19,097 nucleotides of DNA from JAEZDP01 sp044508265 (GCA_044508265.1 JBIQIB010000086.1:1-19097); one strand, 5' to 3'; numbered from the stretch's first letter, positions 6,847 through 14,351 are shown. Numbers and translations are program-made. Notes: generated by a model not told the origin, from the letters alone.

Positions 6847-7254
6847 ATGACTGACCCGATTGCCGACATGCTCACGCGGATCCGCAATGCCGTCCAGGCG
6901 CGCCACGCGCGCGTGGACATCCCCGCGTCGAAGCTGAAGCTGGAGATCGCCCGCATCCTCGAGCGCGAGGGCTACATCGGCGCCGTCAAGGTGGTCGACG
7001 ACCCGGCCGCCCCGGCGGCGCCCCAGAAGCTGCTGCGCATCGCCCTGAAGTACGGGCCCCGCGGCGAGCGCGTGATCTCGGGGCTCGAGCGGGTGAGCCG
7101 CCCCGGCCGCCGCGTGTACTTCGGGCGCGCCAGCGTGCCGGTCGTGCTCGGCGGGCTCGGTACCGCCATCCTGACCACCTCGCGCGGCGTGATGACGGGC
7201 CGCGACGCCGTGAAGACCGGTGTCGGCGGCGAAATCCTCTGCAACGTGTGGTAG
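6847..7254 (+). CDS. rpsH: 30S ribosomal protein S8
   Basis: Ribosomal protein S8 (135 aa) binds 16S rRNA helix 21; in E. coli it also represses the spc operon. The sequence starts MTDPIADMLTRIRNA and ends with the typical GVMTGRDAVKTGVGGEILCNVW. The ATG at 6847 is chosen because every S8 begins near this motif; a GTG at 6838 would add only three residues. A GAGAG/GAGTG stretch between 6834 and 6840 could act as the binding site. A perfect hairpin starts directly after the stop. Confidence 0.97.
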   Translation: MTDPIADMLTRIRNAVQARHARVDIPASKLKLEIARILEREGYIGAVKVVDDPAAPAAPQKLLRIALKYGPRGERVISGLERVSRPGRRVYFGRASVPVVLGGLGTAILTTSRGVMTGRDAVKTGVGGEILCNVW

Positions 7255-7269
7255 GGAGCCGCGGGCTCC
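7255..7269 (+). repeat. 6-bp hairpin directly after the rpsH stop
   Basis: GGAGCC (7255-7260) and GGCTCC (7264-7269) pair perfectly around a GCG triloop, beginning at the base after TAG. No T-tract follows. The rplF binding site AAGGA (7274-7278) begins 5 nt after the stem, so the stem could influence access to it or protect the 3' end of a processed mRNA. Confidence 0.55.
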
Positions 7270-7286
7270 ACTGAAGGATCTGACTC

Positions 7287-7823
7287 ATGTCTCGTATTGG
7301 TAAGAAGCCGATTCCGGTGCCGAAGGGCGTGGACGTCACGCTCAAGGACGGCCTGGTCGAAGTGAAGGGCCCGAAGGGCTCGCTCGCGCAGGCGTTCCCC
7401 GCGGGCATCCGGTTCGAGCTGGTCGATGGCGAGCTGCACGCGCACGCCGGCGAGAACCGCGAGCTGAACAAGTTCCATGGCCTCGCGCGCACGCTGGTCG
7501 CGAACGCGGTGACGGGCGTCAGCGAGGGCTTCAGGCGCGAGCTCGACATCGTCGGCGTCGGCTATCGCGCCGAGGTGAAGGGCCGCGACGTCCACTTCGC
7601 GCTGGGCTACTCGCACCCGGTGGTCTTTCCGCTGCCCGAGGGCATCGACGTGACCATCGACAGGCAGACGCACGTCGTGGTGAGCGGCATCGACAAGCAG
7701 CTGGTGGGGCAGGTGGCCGCCAACATGCGCTCGCTGCGCAAGCCCGACCCCTACAAGCAGAAGGGCGTGCGGTACACCGGCGAAGTGCTGAAGAAGAAGG
7801 CCGGCAAGACCGGCGCGAAGTAG
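7287..7823 (+). CDS. rplF: 50S ribosomal protein L6
   Basis: Ribosomal protein L6 (178 aa, usual length) lies near the GTPase-associated centre. It shows MSRIGKKPIPVPKGVDV, the SVSEGF-like GVSEGFRRELDIVGVGYRAEVKGR segment (about 76-100) and the C-terminal KQLVGQVAANMRSLRKPDPYKQKGVRYTGE block. AAGGA at 7274-7278 is 8 nt before the ATG. The Lys-rich tail (KKKAGKTGAK) is normal. Confidence 0.98.
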   Translation: MSRIGKKPIPVPKGVDVTLKDGLVEVKGPKGSLAQAFPAGIRFELVDGELHAHAGENRELNKFHGLARTLVANAVTGVSEGFRRELDIVGVGYRAEVKGRDVHFALGYSHPVVFPLPEGIDVTIDRQTHVVVSGIDKQLVGQVAANMRSLRKPDPYKQKGVRYTGEVLKKKAGKTGAK

Positions 7824-7844
7824 ACGGGCAGCGGGAGAAGAGCC

Positions 7845-8219
7845 GTGAAGATCGAAACCAAGAAGGACCGGCGCGTCCGGGTGCACCTGCGGCAGCGGAA
7901 GCGCCTCGCGGGCAGCGCCGAGCGGCCGCGGCTGGCGGTGTTCCGCAGTTCGTCGCACATCTACGTCCAGGCGATCGACGACGCGACCGGGACGACGATC
8001 GCGGCGGCGAGCTCGACCGAGCCCGCGCTGAAGTCGCAGCTGACCGACGGGCAGCGCGGCAGCAACCGCGGCGGCGCCACCACCGTGGGGCGGACCGTCG
8101 CCGAGCGGCTGAAGGAAAAGGGCATCACGCGCGTCGTGTTCGACCGCGGGGGCTTCCTCTATCACGGCCGGGTGCGGGCCGTCGCCGAGGCGGCGCGCGA
8201 GGCCGGGCTCGAGTTCTAG
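7845..8219 (+). CDS. rplR: 50S ribosomal protein L18
   Basis: Ribosomal protein L18 (124 aa; usual about 115-122) binds 5S rRNA together with L5. Signature parts are the basic N-terminus, ERPRLAVFRSSSHIYVQAIDD (about 26-46), VGRTVAERLKEKGITRVVFDRGGFLYHGRVRAVAEAAREAGLEF at the C-terminus (given here as the family-defining end). The start codon is GTG, with GGGAG at 7833-7837 placed 7 nt upstream. It is the only non-ATG start among the ribosomal protein genes here, apart from the rejected alternatives. Confidence 0.96.
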   Translation: MKIETKKDRRVRVHLRQRKRLAGSAERPRLAVFRSSSHIYVQAIDDATGTTIAAASSTEPALKSQLTDGQRGSNRGGATTVGRTVAERLKEKGITRVVFDRGGFLYHGRVRAVAEAAREAGLEF

Positions 8220-8234
8220 GGACGAGGTAGGCAG

Positions 8235-8255
8235 GGACGGCCCTCCGGGCCGTCC
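8235..8255 (+). repeat. perfect 9-bp hairpin in the rplR-rpsE gap
   Basis: GGACGGCCC (8235-8243) and GGGCCGTCC (8247-8255) pair perfectly around a TCC triloop. No T-tract follows. The left arm and flank match the palindrome at 412-434, and TCCGGGCCGTCC recurs at 9051-9062, suggesting one repeat family. Confidence 0.7.
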
Positions 8256-8270
8256 ATTGAGAGGACACCG

Positions 8271-8786
8271 ATGTTTGAATTCCGGGAACGGATCGACCCG
8301 AGCCAGTTCGAGCTGAAGGACACCGTGGTGTCCATCAACCGCGTGACCAAGGTGGTCAAGGGCGGCAAGAACCTGAGCTTCAGCGCGCTGGTGATCGTCG
8401 GCGACGGCAACGGGCACGTCGGCTTCGGGATGGGCAAGGCGAAGGAAGTGCCGTCGGCCATCAAGAAGGGGATCGAGGCGGCGAAGAAGTCGCTCATCCG
8501 CGTGCCGCTGAAGGGCTCCACCGTGCCGCACGAGATCGTCGGCCGGTTCGGTGCGGGCCGCGTGCTGCTCAAGCCGGCGCCCGAAGGCACGGGCATCATC
8601 GCCGGCGGCGCGGTGCGTGCCGTCGTCGAGGCGGCGGGCATCCAGAACATCCTGACCAAGTCGCTCGGGACGACCAACGCGCACAACGTGGTGCGGGCCA
8701 CCTTCGCCGGTCTCACCGGCCTGAAGGACCCGGTCAAGATCGCGCGCCTGCGTGGCAAGGACGTCGAGGAACTGGTCAACGCATAG
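8271..8786 (+). CDS. rpsE: 30S ribosomal protein S5
   Basis: Ribosomal protein S5 (171 aa) works in decoding accuracy and mRNA unwinding with S3 and S4. It has the double-stranded-RNA-binding-like N-terminal domain (KDTVVSINRVTKVVKGGKNLSF, about 16-37), the GDGNGHVGFGMGKAKEVPSAIKKG loop (about 45-68) and the C-terminal domain with GTGIIAGGAVRAVVEAAGIQN and SLGTTNAHNVVRATF. GAGGA at 8261-8265 is 5 nt before the ATG. Confidence 0.98.
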   Translation: MFEFRERIDPSQFELKDTVVSINRVTKVVKGGKNLSFSALVIVGDGNGHVGFGMGKAKEVPSAIKKGIEAAKKSLIRVPLKGSTVPHEIVGRFGAGRVLLKPAPEGTGIIAGGAVRAVVEAAGIQNILTKSLGTTNAHNVVRATFAGLTGLKDPVKIARLRGKDVEELVNA

Positions 8787-8794
8787 GACGGGTC

Positions 8795-9043
8795 ATGGCT
8801 GAGACGAGCACAACGCGGCGGCAGAAGCCGGCGGGACCGGCGGCGGCGAAAGGGCCGACGCTCAAGGTGACCCTGGTGCGCAGCACCATCGGGTTCAATC
8901 GCAAGCAGGGGCAGATCGTGCAGGGGCTCGGCCTCCGGCGCATCGGGCACACCGTGGAGGTGCTCGACCACCCGGCGATGCGCGGCATGATTCAGAAGGT
9001 GCGGCACCTCGTCACCGTCGAACAGGTTCCGTCGAACAGGTAG
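8795..9043 (+). CDS. rpmD: 50S ribosomal protein L30 with N-terminal extension
   Basis: Ribosomal protein L30 is usually about 58-62 aa; here the conserved part starts near residue 22 (LKVTLVRSTIG) and runs through NRKQGQIVQGLGLRRIGHTVEVLD to VRHLVTVEQV. The 82-aa reading therefore carries about 20 extra Ala/Pro/Lys-rich residues at the N-terminus. The ATG is supported by AGGA at 8785-8788, 6 nt upstream, overlapping the rpsE stop. A shorter internal GTG start is possible but has no good binding site that I can see. Confidence 0.93.
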   Translation: MAETSTTRRQKPAGPAAAKGPTLKVTLVRSTIGFNRKQGQIVQGLGLRRIGHTVEVLDHPAMRGMIQKVRHLVTVEQVPSNR

Positions 9044-9045
9044 GC

Positions 9046-9062
9046 CGGCCTCCGGGCCGTCC
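9046..9062 (+). repeat. hairpin after rpmD sharing sequence with 8235-8255
   Basis: CGGCC (9046-9050) pairs with GGCCG (9055-9059) around a TCCG loop. The string TCCGGGCCGTCC (9051-9062) is identical to 8244-8255. The stem here is shorter because one C is missing from the left arm. Confidence 0.5.
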
Positions 9063-9070
9063 GGGAAGCG

Positions 9071-9085
9071 CGGGGACCATCCCCG
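9071..9085 (+). repeat. second hairpin in the rpmD-rplO gap
   Basis: CGGGGA (9071-9076) pairs with TCCCCG (9080-9085) around a CCA triloop. Together with 9046-9062 it makes two consecutive stems in this 59-nt gap. Confidence 0.5.
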
Positions 9086-9102
9086 TCGAGTGGAAGACCA
9101 AC

Positions 9103-9549
9103 ATGGATCTCAGTGATCTGAAACCCCCGAAGGGCGCGACCCACGCGACCAAGCGTGTCGGGCGCGGCCAGGGATCGGGCCACGGCAAGACGGCCGGGCG
9201 CGGGCACAAGGGTGCCAAGTCGCGTTCGGGCTTCAAGCGCAAGCGCGGGTTCGAGGGCGGCCAGATGCCGCTGCACCGCCGCCTGCCGAAGCGCGGCTTC
9301 ACCAACGTGTTCCGGGTGGAGTACGCGGTGATCAACCTCGATCAGCTGGACAAGCTGTTCGAGGCCAACGCCGAAGTGACGCCCGAGGTGCTCCAGCAGC
9401 ACGGCCTCGCGCAGGGCAGCCAGCGGATCAAGGTGCTCGGGCGCGGCGATCTCGGCAAGGCGCTGACGGTCAGGGCGCACCGGTTCAGCGGCGCGGCCGC
9501 GCAGAAGATCCAGGCGGCCGGGGGCGCGGCCGAGACGCTCGCCGGGTGA
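9103..9549 (+). CDS. rplO: 50S ribosomal protein L15
   Basis: Ribosomal protein L15 (148 aa, usual length) is a late-assembly 50S protein. The Gly-rich, basic N-terminal half (RVGRGQGSGHGKTAGRGHKG, about 22-41, then GGQMPLHRRLPKRGF) is diagnostic, followed by the globular C-terminal half with LGRGDLGKALTVRAHRFSGAAAQKI. It lies directly before secY, as in nearly all bacteria. A GGAAG stretch shortly before the ATG can serve as binding site. Confidence 0.98.
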   Translation: MDLSDLKPPKGATHATKRVGRGQGSGHGKTAGRGHKGAKSRSGFKRKRGFEGGQMPLHRRLPKRGFTNVFRVEYAVINLDQLDKLFEANAEVTPEVLQQHGLAQGSQRIKVLGRGDLGKALTVRAHRFSGAAAQKIQAAGGAAETLAG

Positions 9550-9567
9550 GCTCGCAGGTAGCCATCG

Positions 9568-10953
9568 ATGGATAGCTTGAGGAACATCTTCGCCATCCCG
9601 GAGCTGCGGGCCCGGGTGCTGTTCACGCTGGCGCTGCTCGGCGTGTTCCGCATCGGCCACCACATCCCGACGCCCGGTGTGAACACCGAGGCGCTGGCGC
9701 TGCTGGCCGAGCAGGCGCGGGGAACGATGTTCGGGCTCTACGACATGTTCTCGGGCGGGAACCTGTCGCGGGTGACGATCTTCGCGCTGGGCGTCATGCC
9801 CTACATCAGCGCGTCGATCATCCTGCAGCTGCTGACGGTCGTGTGGCCCTACCTCGAGCGGCTGTCGAAGGAAGGCGAGCTCGGGCGCCGCAAGATCACG
9901 CAGTACACGCGCTACGGCACGATCCTGCTCTCGGTGATCCAGGCGGCGAGCATCGCGATCTTCCTCGAGCGGCAGACCAACATCGCCGGCGGGCTGCCCC
10001 TCGTGTACGACCCGGGCTGGGCGTTCCGCCTCATGACGGTGCTCACGCTGACCACCGGGTCGGTGTTCGTGATGTGGCTCGGCGAGCAGATCACCGAGCG
10101 CGGCATCGGCAACGGCATGTCGCTCATCATCTACGCCGGCATCGTCGTCGGCCTGCCGCGGGCGGTGATGACGACGCTCGACCAGCTGCAGACCGGCGAG
10201 ATCGGGCTGATCCGGCTGACGCTGCTGGTGCTGCTGATGGTGGGCGTGGTGGCCGCCATCGTGTTCGTCGAACGGGCCCACCGCCGCGTGACGGTGCAGT
10301 ACGCCAAGCGCGTCGTCGGACGCCGGCAGTACGGCGGCTCGAGCACGCACATCCCGCTGAAGGTGAACACCGGCGGCGTCATGCCGGTCATCTTCGCGTC
10401 GTCGCTGCTGGCGTTCCCGGCGACGATCGCGGCCGTGTTCCCGCCGGAGAGCTGGGTGCAGGGCATGGCGCAGCAGCTGTCGTGGGGCATGCCGCTCTAC
10501 AACCTGCTGTACGTCGTGATGATCGTGTTCTTCGCGTACTTCTACACGGCCATCGTCTTCAATCCGGACGACGTGGCCGAGAACATGCGCAAGTACGGCG
10601 GGTTCGTGCCGGGCATCCGCCCGGGCAAGCGCACCGCCGAGTACATCGACACGATCCTGTCGCGCATCACGCTGGTGGGGGCGCTCTACCTCGCGGTGGT
10701 CGCGATCCTGCCGGAGTTCCTGATCACCGGCTTCAAGGTGGCGCCGATCCCGTTCATCGGCGAGAGCCTCGATGCCGCGCTGCCGGGCTGGGTCACCAAC
10801 GGCCTGGGCGTGACGTTCTACTTCGGCGGCACGTCGCTGCTCATCATCGTCGGCGTGGCCATGGACACCGTCCAGCAGGTGGAGTCGCAGCTCATCATGC
10901 GGCACTACGACGGGTTCATGAAGAAGGCGCGGATTCGCGGGCGGAGAGGATAG
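9568..10953 (+). CDS. secY: protein translocase channel subunit SecY
   Basis: SecY (461 aa) is the pore of the Sec translocon in the inner membrane and normally partners SecE and SecG, which are not in this window. Ten transmembrane segments can be followed by hydrophobicity; the first is about residues 15-33 and the last about 405-428. Diagnostic stretches are the plug/TM2 area (MFSGGNLSRVTIFALGVMPY, about 60-79), GEQITERGIGNGMSLIIYAG in TM5, and the cytoplasmic loop RRVTVQYAKRVVGRRQYGG with THIPLKVNTGGVMPVIFA. The C-terminus is short and basic. The binding site upstream of ATG 9568 is weak (an AGGT near 9556). Confidence 0.98.
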   Translation: MDSLRNIFAIPELRARVLFTLALLGVFRIGHHIPTPGVNTEALALLAEQARGTMFGLYDMFSGGNLSRVTIFALGVMPYISASIILQLLTVVWPYLERLSKEGELGRRKITQYTRYGTILLSVIQAASIAIFLERQTNIAGGLPLVYDPGWAFRLMTVLTLTTGSVFVMWLGEQITERGIGNGMSLIIYAGIVVGLPRAVMTTLDQLQTGEIGLIRLTLLVLLMVGVVAAIVFVERAHRRVTVQYAKRVVGRRQYGGSSTHIPLKVNTGGVMPVIFASSLLAFPATIAAVFPPESWVQGMAQQLSWGMPLYNLLYVVMIVFFAYFYTAIVFNPDDVAENMRKYGGFVPGIRPGKRTAEYIDTILSRITLVGALYLAVVAILPEFLITGFKVAPIPFIGESLDAALPGWVTNGLGVTFYFGGTSLLIIVGVAMDTVQQVESQLIMRHYDGFMKKARIRGRRG

Positions 10954-10962
10954 GCCGGCGTT

Positions 10963-11631
10963 TTGGCTCAACCCGGACTGAACGTGGTGATGCTCGGACC
11001 GCCAGGCGCGGGCAAGGGCACACAGGCGCAGCGACTCGCCAGGACCTATGGCGTCCCGAAAATCTCGACGGGCGACATTCTGCGGGAGGCTGCGGCACAG
11101 GAAACGCTGCTCGGCAGGCAGGTGCGGGAGCGGATCGACCAGGGCAATCTCGTCAGCGACGAGGTGGCGATCCAGATCGTCAGGGAGCGCCTCTCTCGAC
11201 AAGACGCCTCGAAAGGGTTTATCCTTGATGGTTTCCCGCGCACGGTCGTCCAGGCCGAGGCGCTGGAATCGATCATGGAGGGCCGGGGGCCGCTGATCGT
11301 GCTGCACATCGTGGTGCCCGTCGACGTGCTGGTGGAGCGGCTGCACAGCCGGCGCATCTGCAGCGTGTGCGGGGCCAACGCCGACCCGTCGAAGCCGCAC
11401 GCCACACGATGCGGCGTGTGCGGCGGCGAGCTGGTGCAGCGCGCCGACGACGACGAGACGGTGGTGCGCAACAGGTTGGAAGTGTACGACGCACGGACGC
11501 GGCCGCTGGTGGAGTACTACCGGGCGTGCCCGACGTTCTTCGAGATCGACGGGAACCAGGCGCCGGACCTGGTGGCCGAGGCGATGCAGGCGGTGATTGC
11601 GCCGACCGTCGCCGGCGGAGGCCGGGTGTGA
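10963..11631 (+). CDS. adk: adenylate kinase, zinc-binding LID form
   Basis: Adenylate kinase (222 aa) converts ATP + AMP to 2 ADP in the cytoplasm. The P-loop GPPGAGKGT is at residues 12-20, the AMP-binding STGDILRE at about 35-42 and DGFPRT at 89-94. The LID carries four cysteines (133, 136, 150, 153) in C-x2-C...C-x2-C, the zinc-binding variety. The start is TTG at 10963, with GGAGAGGA (10943-10950) 12 nt upstream; later GTG/ATG codons (10984-10990) would sit next to the P-loop and lack a binding site. Its TGA overlaps the map GTG. The secY-adk-map order is common. Confidence 0.96.
   Translation: MAQPGLNVVMLGPPGAGKGTQAQRLARTYGVPKISTGDILREAAAQETLLGRQVRERIDQGNLVSDEVAIQIVRERLSRQDASKGFILDGFPRTVVQAEALESIMEGRGPLIVLHIVVPVDVLVERLHSRRICSVCGANADPSKPHATRCGVCGGELVQRADDDETVVRNRLEVYDARTRPLVEYYRACPTFFEIDGNQAPDLVAEAMQAVIAPTVAGGGRV
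11617..11621 (+). promoter_or_regulatory. ribosome-binding site of map inside the adk end
   Basis: GGAGG lies 6 nt before the GTG start at 11628, which itself overlaps the adk stop (GTGA). This supports the GTG start and coupled translation. Confidence 0.7.
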
Positions 11632-12401
11632 TCACGCTGCGGTCGGCCGACGAGCTCGTGAAGCTGCGCGCGGCCAACCAGCTCGTGGCGAGCATCCTCG
11701 CCGAGCTCGCGCGGATGGCCGTGCCGGGCGCGACGACCGCCGAGATCGACGCGGAGGCCGAACGGCTGGTGCGCGCGGCGGGTGCCGAGCCGGCATTCAA
11801 GGGCTACCGGGGGTTCCCCGGCACCATCTGCGCGTCGGTGAATCACGAGGTCGTGCACGGCTTCCCGAACGACCGCGTGCTCGAGGAAGGCGACATCCTC
11901 TCGGTGGACATGGGGGTGAAGCTGGCCGGTTATTACGGCGACTCCGCGGTGACGCTGCCCATCGGGCGGATCTCGCCGGACGCCCAGGCGCTGCTCGACG
12001 TGACCGAAGCGGCGCTGTACGCGGGCATCGACGCCATCGCCGTCGGAGGCCGGGTGTCGGACATCGGCCACGCGATTCAGCAGCACGTCGAGGCCCATGG
12101 GTACTCGGTCGTGCGCGAGTTCGTCGGCCACGGGATCGGGACGCGCCTCCACGAGGAGCCGCAGGTGCCCAACTACGGCCCGCCGGGCCGGGGCCCGCGA
12201 CTCGCGGAGGGCATGGTGCTGGCCATCGAGCCGATGGTCAACCAGGGCCGGCCGGCGGTGCGGGTACTGGCCGACGGGTGGACGGCGGTGACGGTGGACG
12301 GGAAGCTGTCCGCGCACTTCGAGCACACGGTGGCCGTCACGCGCGACGGCGCCGAGGTGCTGACGCTGCGGCCTGCGGAAGCGGGTGTGACGGCGCGCTG
12401 A
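11628..12401 (+). CDS. map: methionine aminopeptidase type I
   Basis: Type I methionine aminopeptidase (257 aa) removes the initiator methionine from new proteins. All metal ligands of the pita-bread fold are present: Asp94, Asp105, His168, Glu201 and Glu232 (equivalents of E. coli D97, D108, H171, E204, E235), plus substrate-binding His77 in the VVHGFPN motif. The start is GTG at 11628, overlapping the adk TGA and preceded by GGAGG. A longer reading from 11367 would run through the adk gene and is not credible. infA starts 2 nt after the stop. Confidence 0.97.
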   Translation: MITLRSADELVKLRAANQLVASILAELARMAVPGATTAEIDAEAERLVRAAGAEPAFKGYRGFPGTICASVNHEVVHGFPNDRVLEEGDILSVDMGVKLAGYYGDSAVTLPIGRISPDAQALLDVTEAALYAGIDAIAVGGRVSDIGHAIQQHVEAHGYSVVREFVGHGIGTRLHEEPQVPNYGPPGRGPRLAEGMVLAIEPMVNQGRPAVRVLADGWTAVTVDGKLSAHFEHTVAVTRDGAEVLTLRPAEAGVTAR

Positions 12402-12403
12402 GC

Positions 12404-12631
12404 GTGGTGAACGACGACGCCGGGCGCGGCGGCACGCGGTTGCCCGGCACGGTGCAGGCCCAGTTGCCGCAGGCGCTCTACCGGGTGCGGCTGGATTCGG
12501 GGCACCTGGTCACGGCGCACCTGCGGGAGGACATCCGGAAGAACTTCATCCGGATTCTGGTTGGGGATCGCGTGCTCGTGCGGATGTCGCCGGTCGACGT
12601 CACGCGGGGCCGGATAGACGAGAAGCTGTAG
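12404..12631 (+). CDS. infA: translation initiation factor IF-1, atypical N-terminus
   Basis: IF-1 binds the ribosomal A site during initiation. From about residue 14 the protein follows the family closely: PGTVQAQLPQALYRVRLDSG, AHLREDIRKNFIRILVGDRV and SPVDVTRGRI, the S1-like OB fold. The length of 75 aa is close to the usual 72. The N-terminus differs: instead of an MAKED.IEVEG-like start there is VVNDDAGRGGTRLPGTV. Two GTG codons (12404, 12407) are the only nearby starts; no clear ribosome-binding site is visible and the gene begins 2 nt after the map stop, so translation is probably coupled. The choice between the two GTGs is open. Confidence 0.88.
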   Translation: MVNDDAGRGGTRLPGTVQAQLPQALYRVRLDSGHLVTAHLREDIRKNFIRILVGDRVLVRMSPVDVTRGRIDEKL

Positions 12632-12646
12632 GCGGGGCAGCCCGCC
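12631..12646 (+). repeat. 6-bp hairpin at the infA stop codon
   Basis: GGCGGG (12631-12636) pairs with CCCGCC (12641-12646) around a GCAG loop. The stem starts at the last base of the TAG stop and ends just before the rpmJ binding site GGGGA (12648-12652). Confidence 0.5.
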
Positions 12647-12658
12647 CGGGGAACGGAC

Positions 12659-12772
12659 ATGAAGGTCAGAGCATCGGTGAAGCGCATCTGTGTGAAGTGC
12701 AAGATCGTCCGGCGCCGCGGCGTGGTGCGGGTGATCTGCGAGAACCAGAAGCACAAGCAGCGGCAGGGATGA
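12659..12772 (+). CDS. rpmJ: 50S ribosomal protein L36, zinc-binding form
   Basis: Ribosomal protein L36 (37 aa) is one of the smallest ribosomal proteins. The protein starts MKVRASVKRICVKCKIVRRR and has Cys11, Cys14, Cys27 and His32 as the zinc site (C-x2-C-x12-C-x4-H), the C+ form. GGGGA at 12648-12652 lies 6 nt before the ATG. Its place between infA and rpsM is the usual one. Length and motif match the family fully. Confidence 0.97.
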   Translation: MKVRASVKRICVKCKIVRRRGVVRVICENQKHKQRQG

Positions 12773-12777
12773 TGGCG

Positions 12778-12800
12778 CGGACGCCTCGGCGAGGCGTCCG
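12778..12800 (+). repeat. perfect 10-bp hairpin in the rpmJ-rpsM gap
   Basis: CGGACGCCTC (12778-12787) pairs perfectly with GAGGCGTCCG (12791-12800) around a GGC triloop. It starts 5 nt after the rpmJ stop and has no T-tract. It is one of the strongest stems in the operon. It lies in the leader of rpsM, where S4 acts as repressor in E. coli, but no resemblance to that pseudoknot was recognised. Confidence 0.7.
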
Positions 12801-12827
12801 GGGCATGGCAGACGTCAGGACACATAT

Positions 12828-13202
12828 ATGGCACGGATTGCAGGCGTAGACCTCCCGCGCACCAAGCGCATCGAGGTCGGGCTCACGTACATCTTCGGCA
12901 TCGGGCGCAAGCGCTCGACGGACATCCTCGGACAGGCCGGGGTGTCGCCCGACATTCGGGTCAAGGACCTGACGGAAGAGGACGTGCGCTCGATCAGCAA
13001 GGTGATCGAGGACGTCGGCGGGGTCGAGGGCGATCTCCGGAAGGAGATCTCGCTGAACATCAAGCGGCTGATGGAGATTGGCTGTTACCGCGGGCTCCGG
13101 CACCGCCGCAGCCTGCCGGTGCGCGGGCAGCGCACCAAGACCAACGCCCGTACGCGCAAGGGCCCGCGCCGCGGCGCCATCGCCAAGAAGAAGACGGTAT
13201 AA
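12828..13202 (+). CDS. rpsM: 30S ribosomal protein S13
   Basis: Ribosomal protein S13 (124 aa) forms inter-subunit bridges in the 30S head and contacts P-site tRNA with its tail. It starts MARIAGVDLPRTKRIEVGLT and contains YIFGIGRKRSTDIL, the helix-two-turn-helix region and the C-terminal GLRHRRSLPVRGQRTKTNAR with a basic end. AGGA at 12817-12820 lies 7 nt before the ATG. rpsK begins 3 nt after the stop. Confidence 0.98.
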   Translation: MARIAGVDLPRTKRIEVGLTYIFGIGRKRSTDILGQAGVSPDIRVKDLTEEDVRSISKVIEDVGGVEGDLRKEISLNIKRLMEIGCYRGLRHRRSLPVRGQRTKTNARTRKGPRRGAIAKKKTV

Positions 13203-13205
13203 CCC

Positions 13206-13649
13206 ATGGCAGATCCGATCGAAGAAGGCGGCGCCAAGAAGCCGGCCGGCAAGAAGGCCGGCGCCCGCAAGAAGGTCTACAAGAAGCGTGGCGAGAAGAA
13301 GGTCGTGCACGCCGGCATCGCCCACGTCCAGGCGTCGTTCAACAACACGCTGATCACGATCACCGACGTCGAAGGCAACGTCGTGTCGTGGGCGAGCGCG
13401 GGCGCGATTGGTTTCAAGGGCTCGCGCAAGGGCACGCCGTTCGCGGCGACCCAGGCGGCGATGAACGCCGCCAACGCCGCCAAGGCCTTCGGCATGCGCA
13501 CCGTCGAAGTGCGGGTCAAGGGCCCCGGCGCCGGCCGCGAGTCGGCCGTCCGCGCCCTGGCCAACGTCGGGCTCGACGTCAAGACGATTCGCGACGTCAC
13601 CCCGATTCCGCACAACGGCTGCCGGCCGCCGAAGCGCCGTCGCGTCTGA
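13206..13649 (+). CDS. rpsK: 30S ribosomal protein S11 with Lys-rich N-terminal extension
   Basis: Ribosomal protein S11 (147 aa; usual about 125-130) is on the 30S platform. The conserved core starts near residue 34 (VVHAGIAHVQASFNNTLITI) and ends with the invariant DVTPIPHNGCRPPKRRRV. The first 33 residues are rich in Lys, Ala and Gly, longer than most homologues. No clear ribosome-binding site precedes the ATG, only 3 nt after the rpsM stop, so coupling is likely. Confidence 0.97.
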   Translation: MADPIEEGGAKKPAGKKAGARKKVYKKRGEKKVVHAGIAHVQASFNNTLITITDVEGNVVSWASAGAIGFKGSRKGTPFAATQAAMNAANAAKAFGMRTVEVRVKGPGAGRESAVRALANVGLDVKTIRDVTPIPHNGCRPPKRRRV

Positions 13650-13665
13650 GGGTGGGAGTAGCAGG

Positions 13666-13689
13666 CCGCGGGGGGACGTCCTCCCGCGG
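13666..13689 (+). repeat. 10-bp hairpin in the rpsK-rpsD gap
   Basis: CCGCGGGGGG (13666-13675) pairs with CCTCCCGCGG (13680-13689), one G-T pair included, around an ACGT loop. It lies 16 nt after the rpsK stop and about 15 nt before the rpsD binding site GAAGGA (13704-13709). No T-tract follows. Confidence 0.65.
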
Positions 13690-13721
13690 TGCAACGCGTT
13701 AGAGAAGGACATACACGTCAC

Positions 13722-14351
<630 letters not shown>

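Noticed and set aside
8992..11400. 802-aa open frame on the minus strand opposite rplO, secY and adk
   Set aside because: Long, but His/Arg/Asp-rich and low in hydrophobic core residues; it mirrors codon structure of the plus-strand genes.
11367..11627. Longer methionine aminopeptidase starting inside adk
   Set aside because: It would overlap most of the adk LID region in another frame; GTG 11628 with GGAGG 6 nt upstream fits the family length.
12773..12827. S4-type repressor pseudoknot in front of rpsM
   Set aside because: Only a simple perfect hairpin is visible; the nested pairing known from E. coli could not be recognised.
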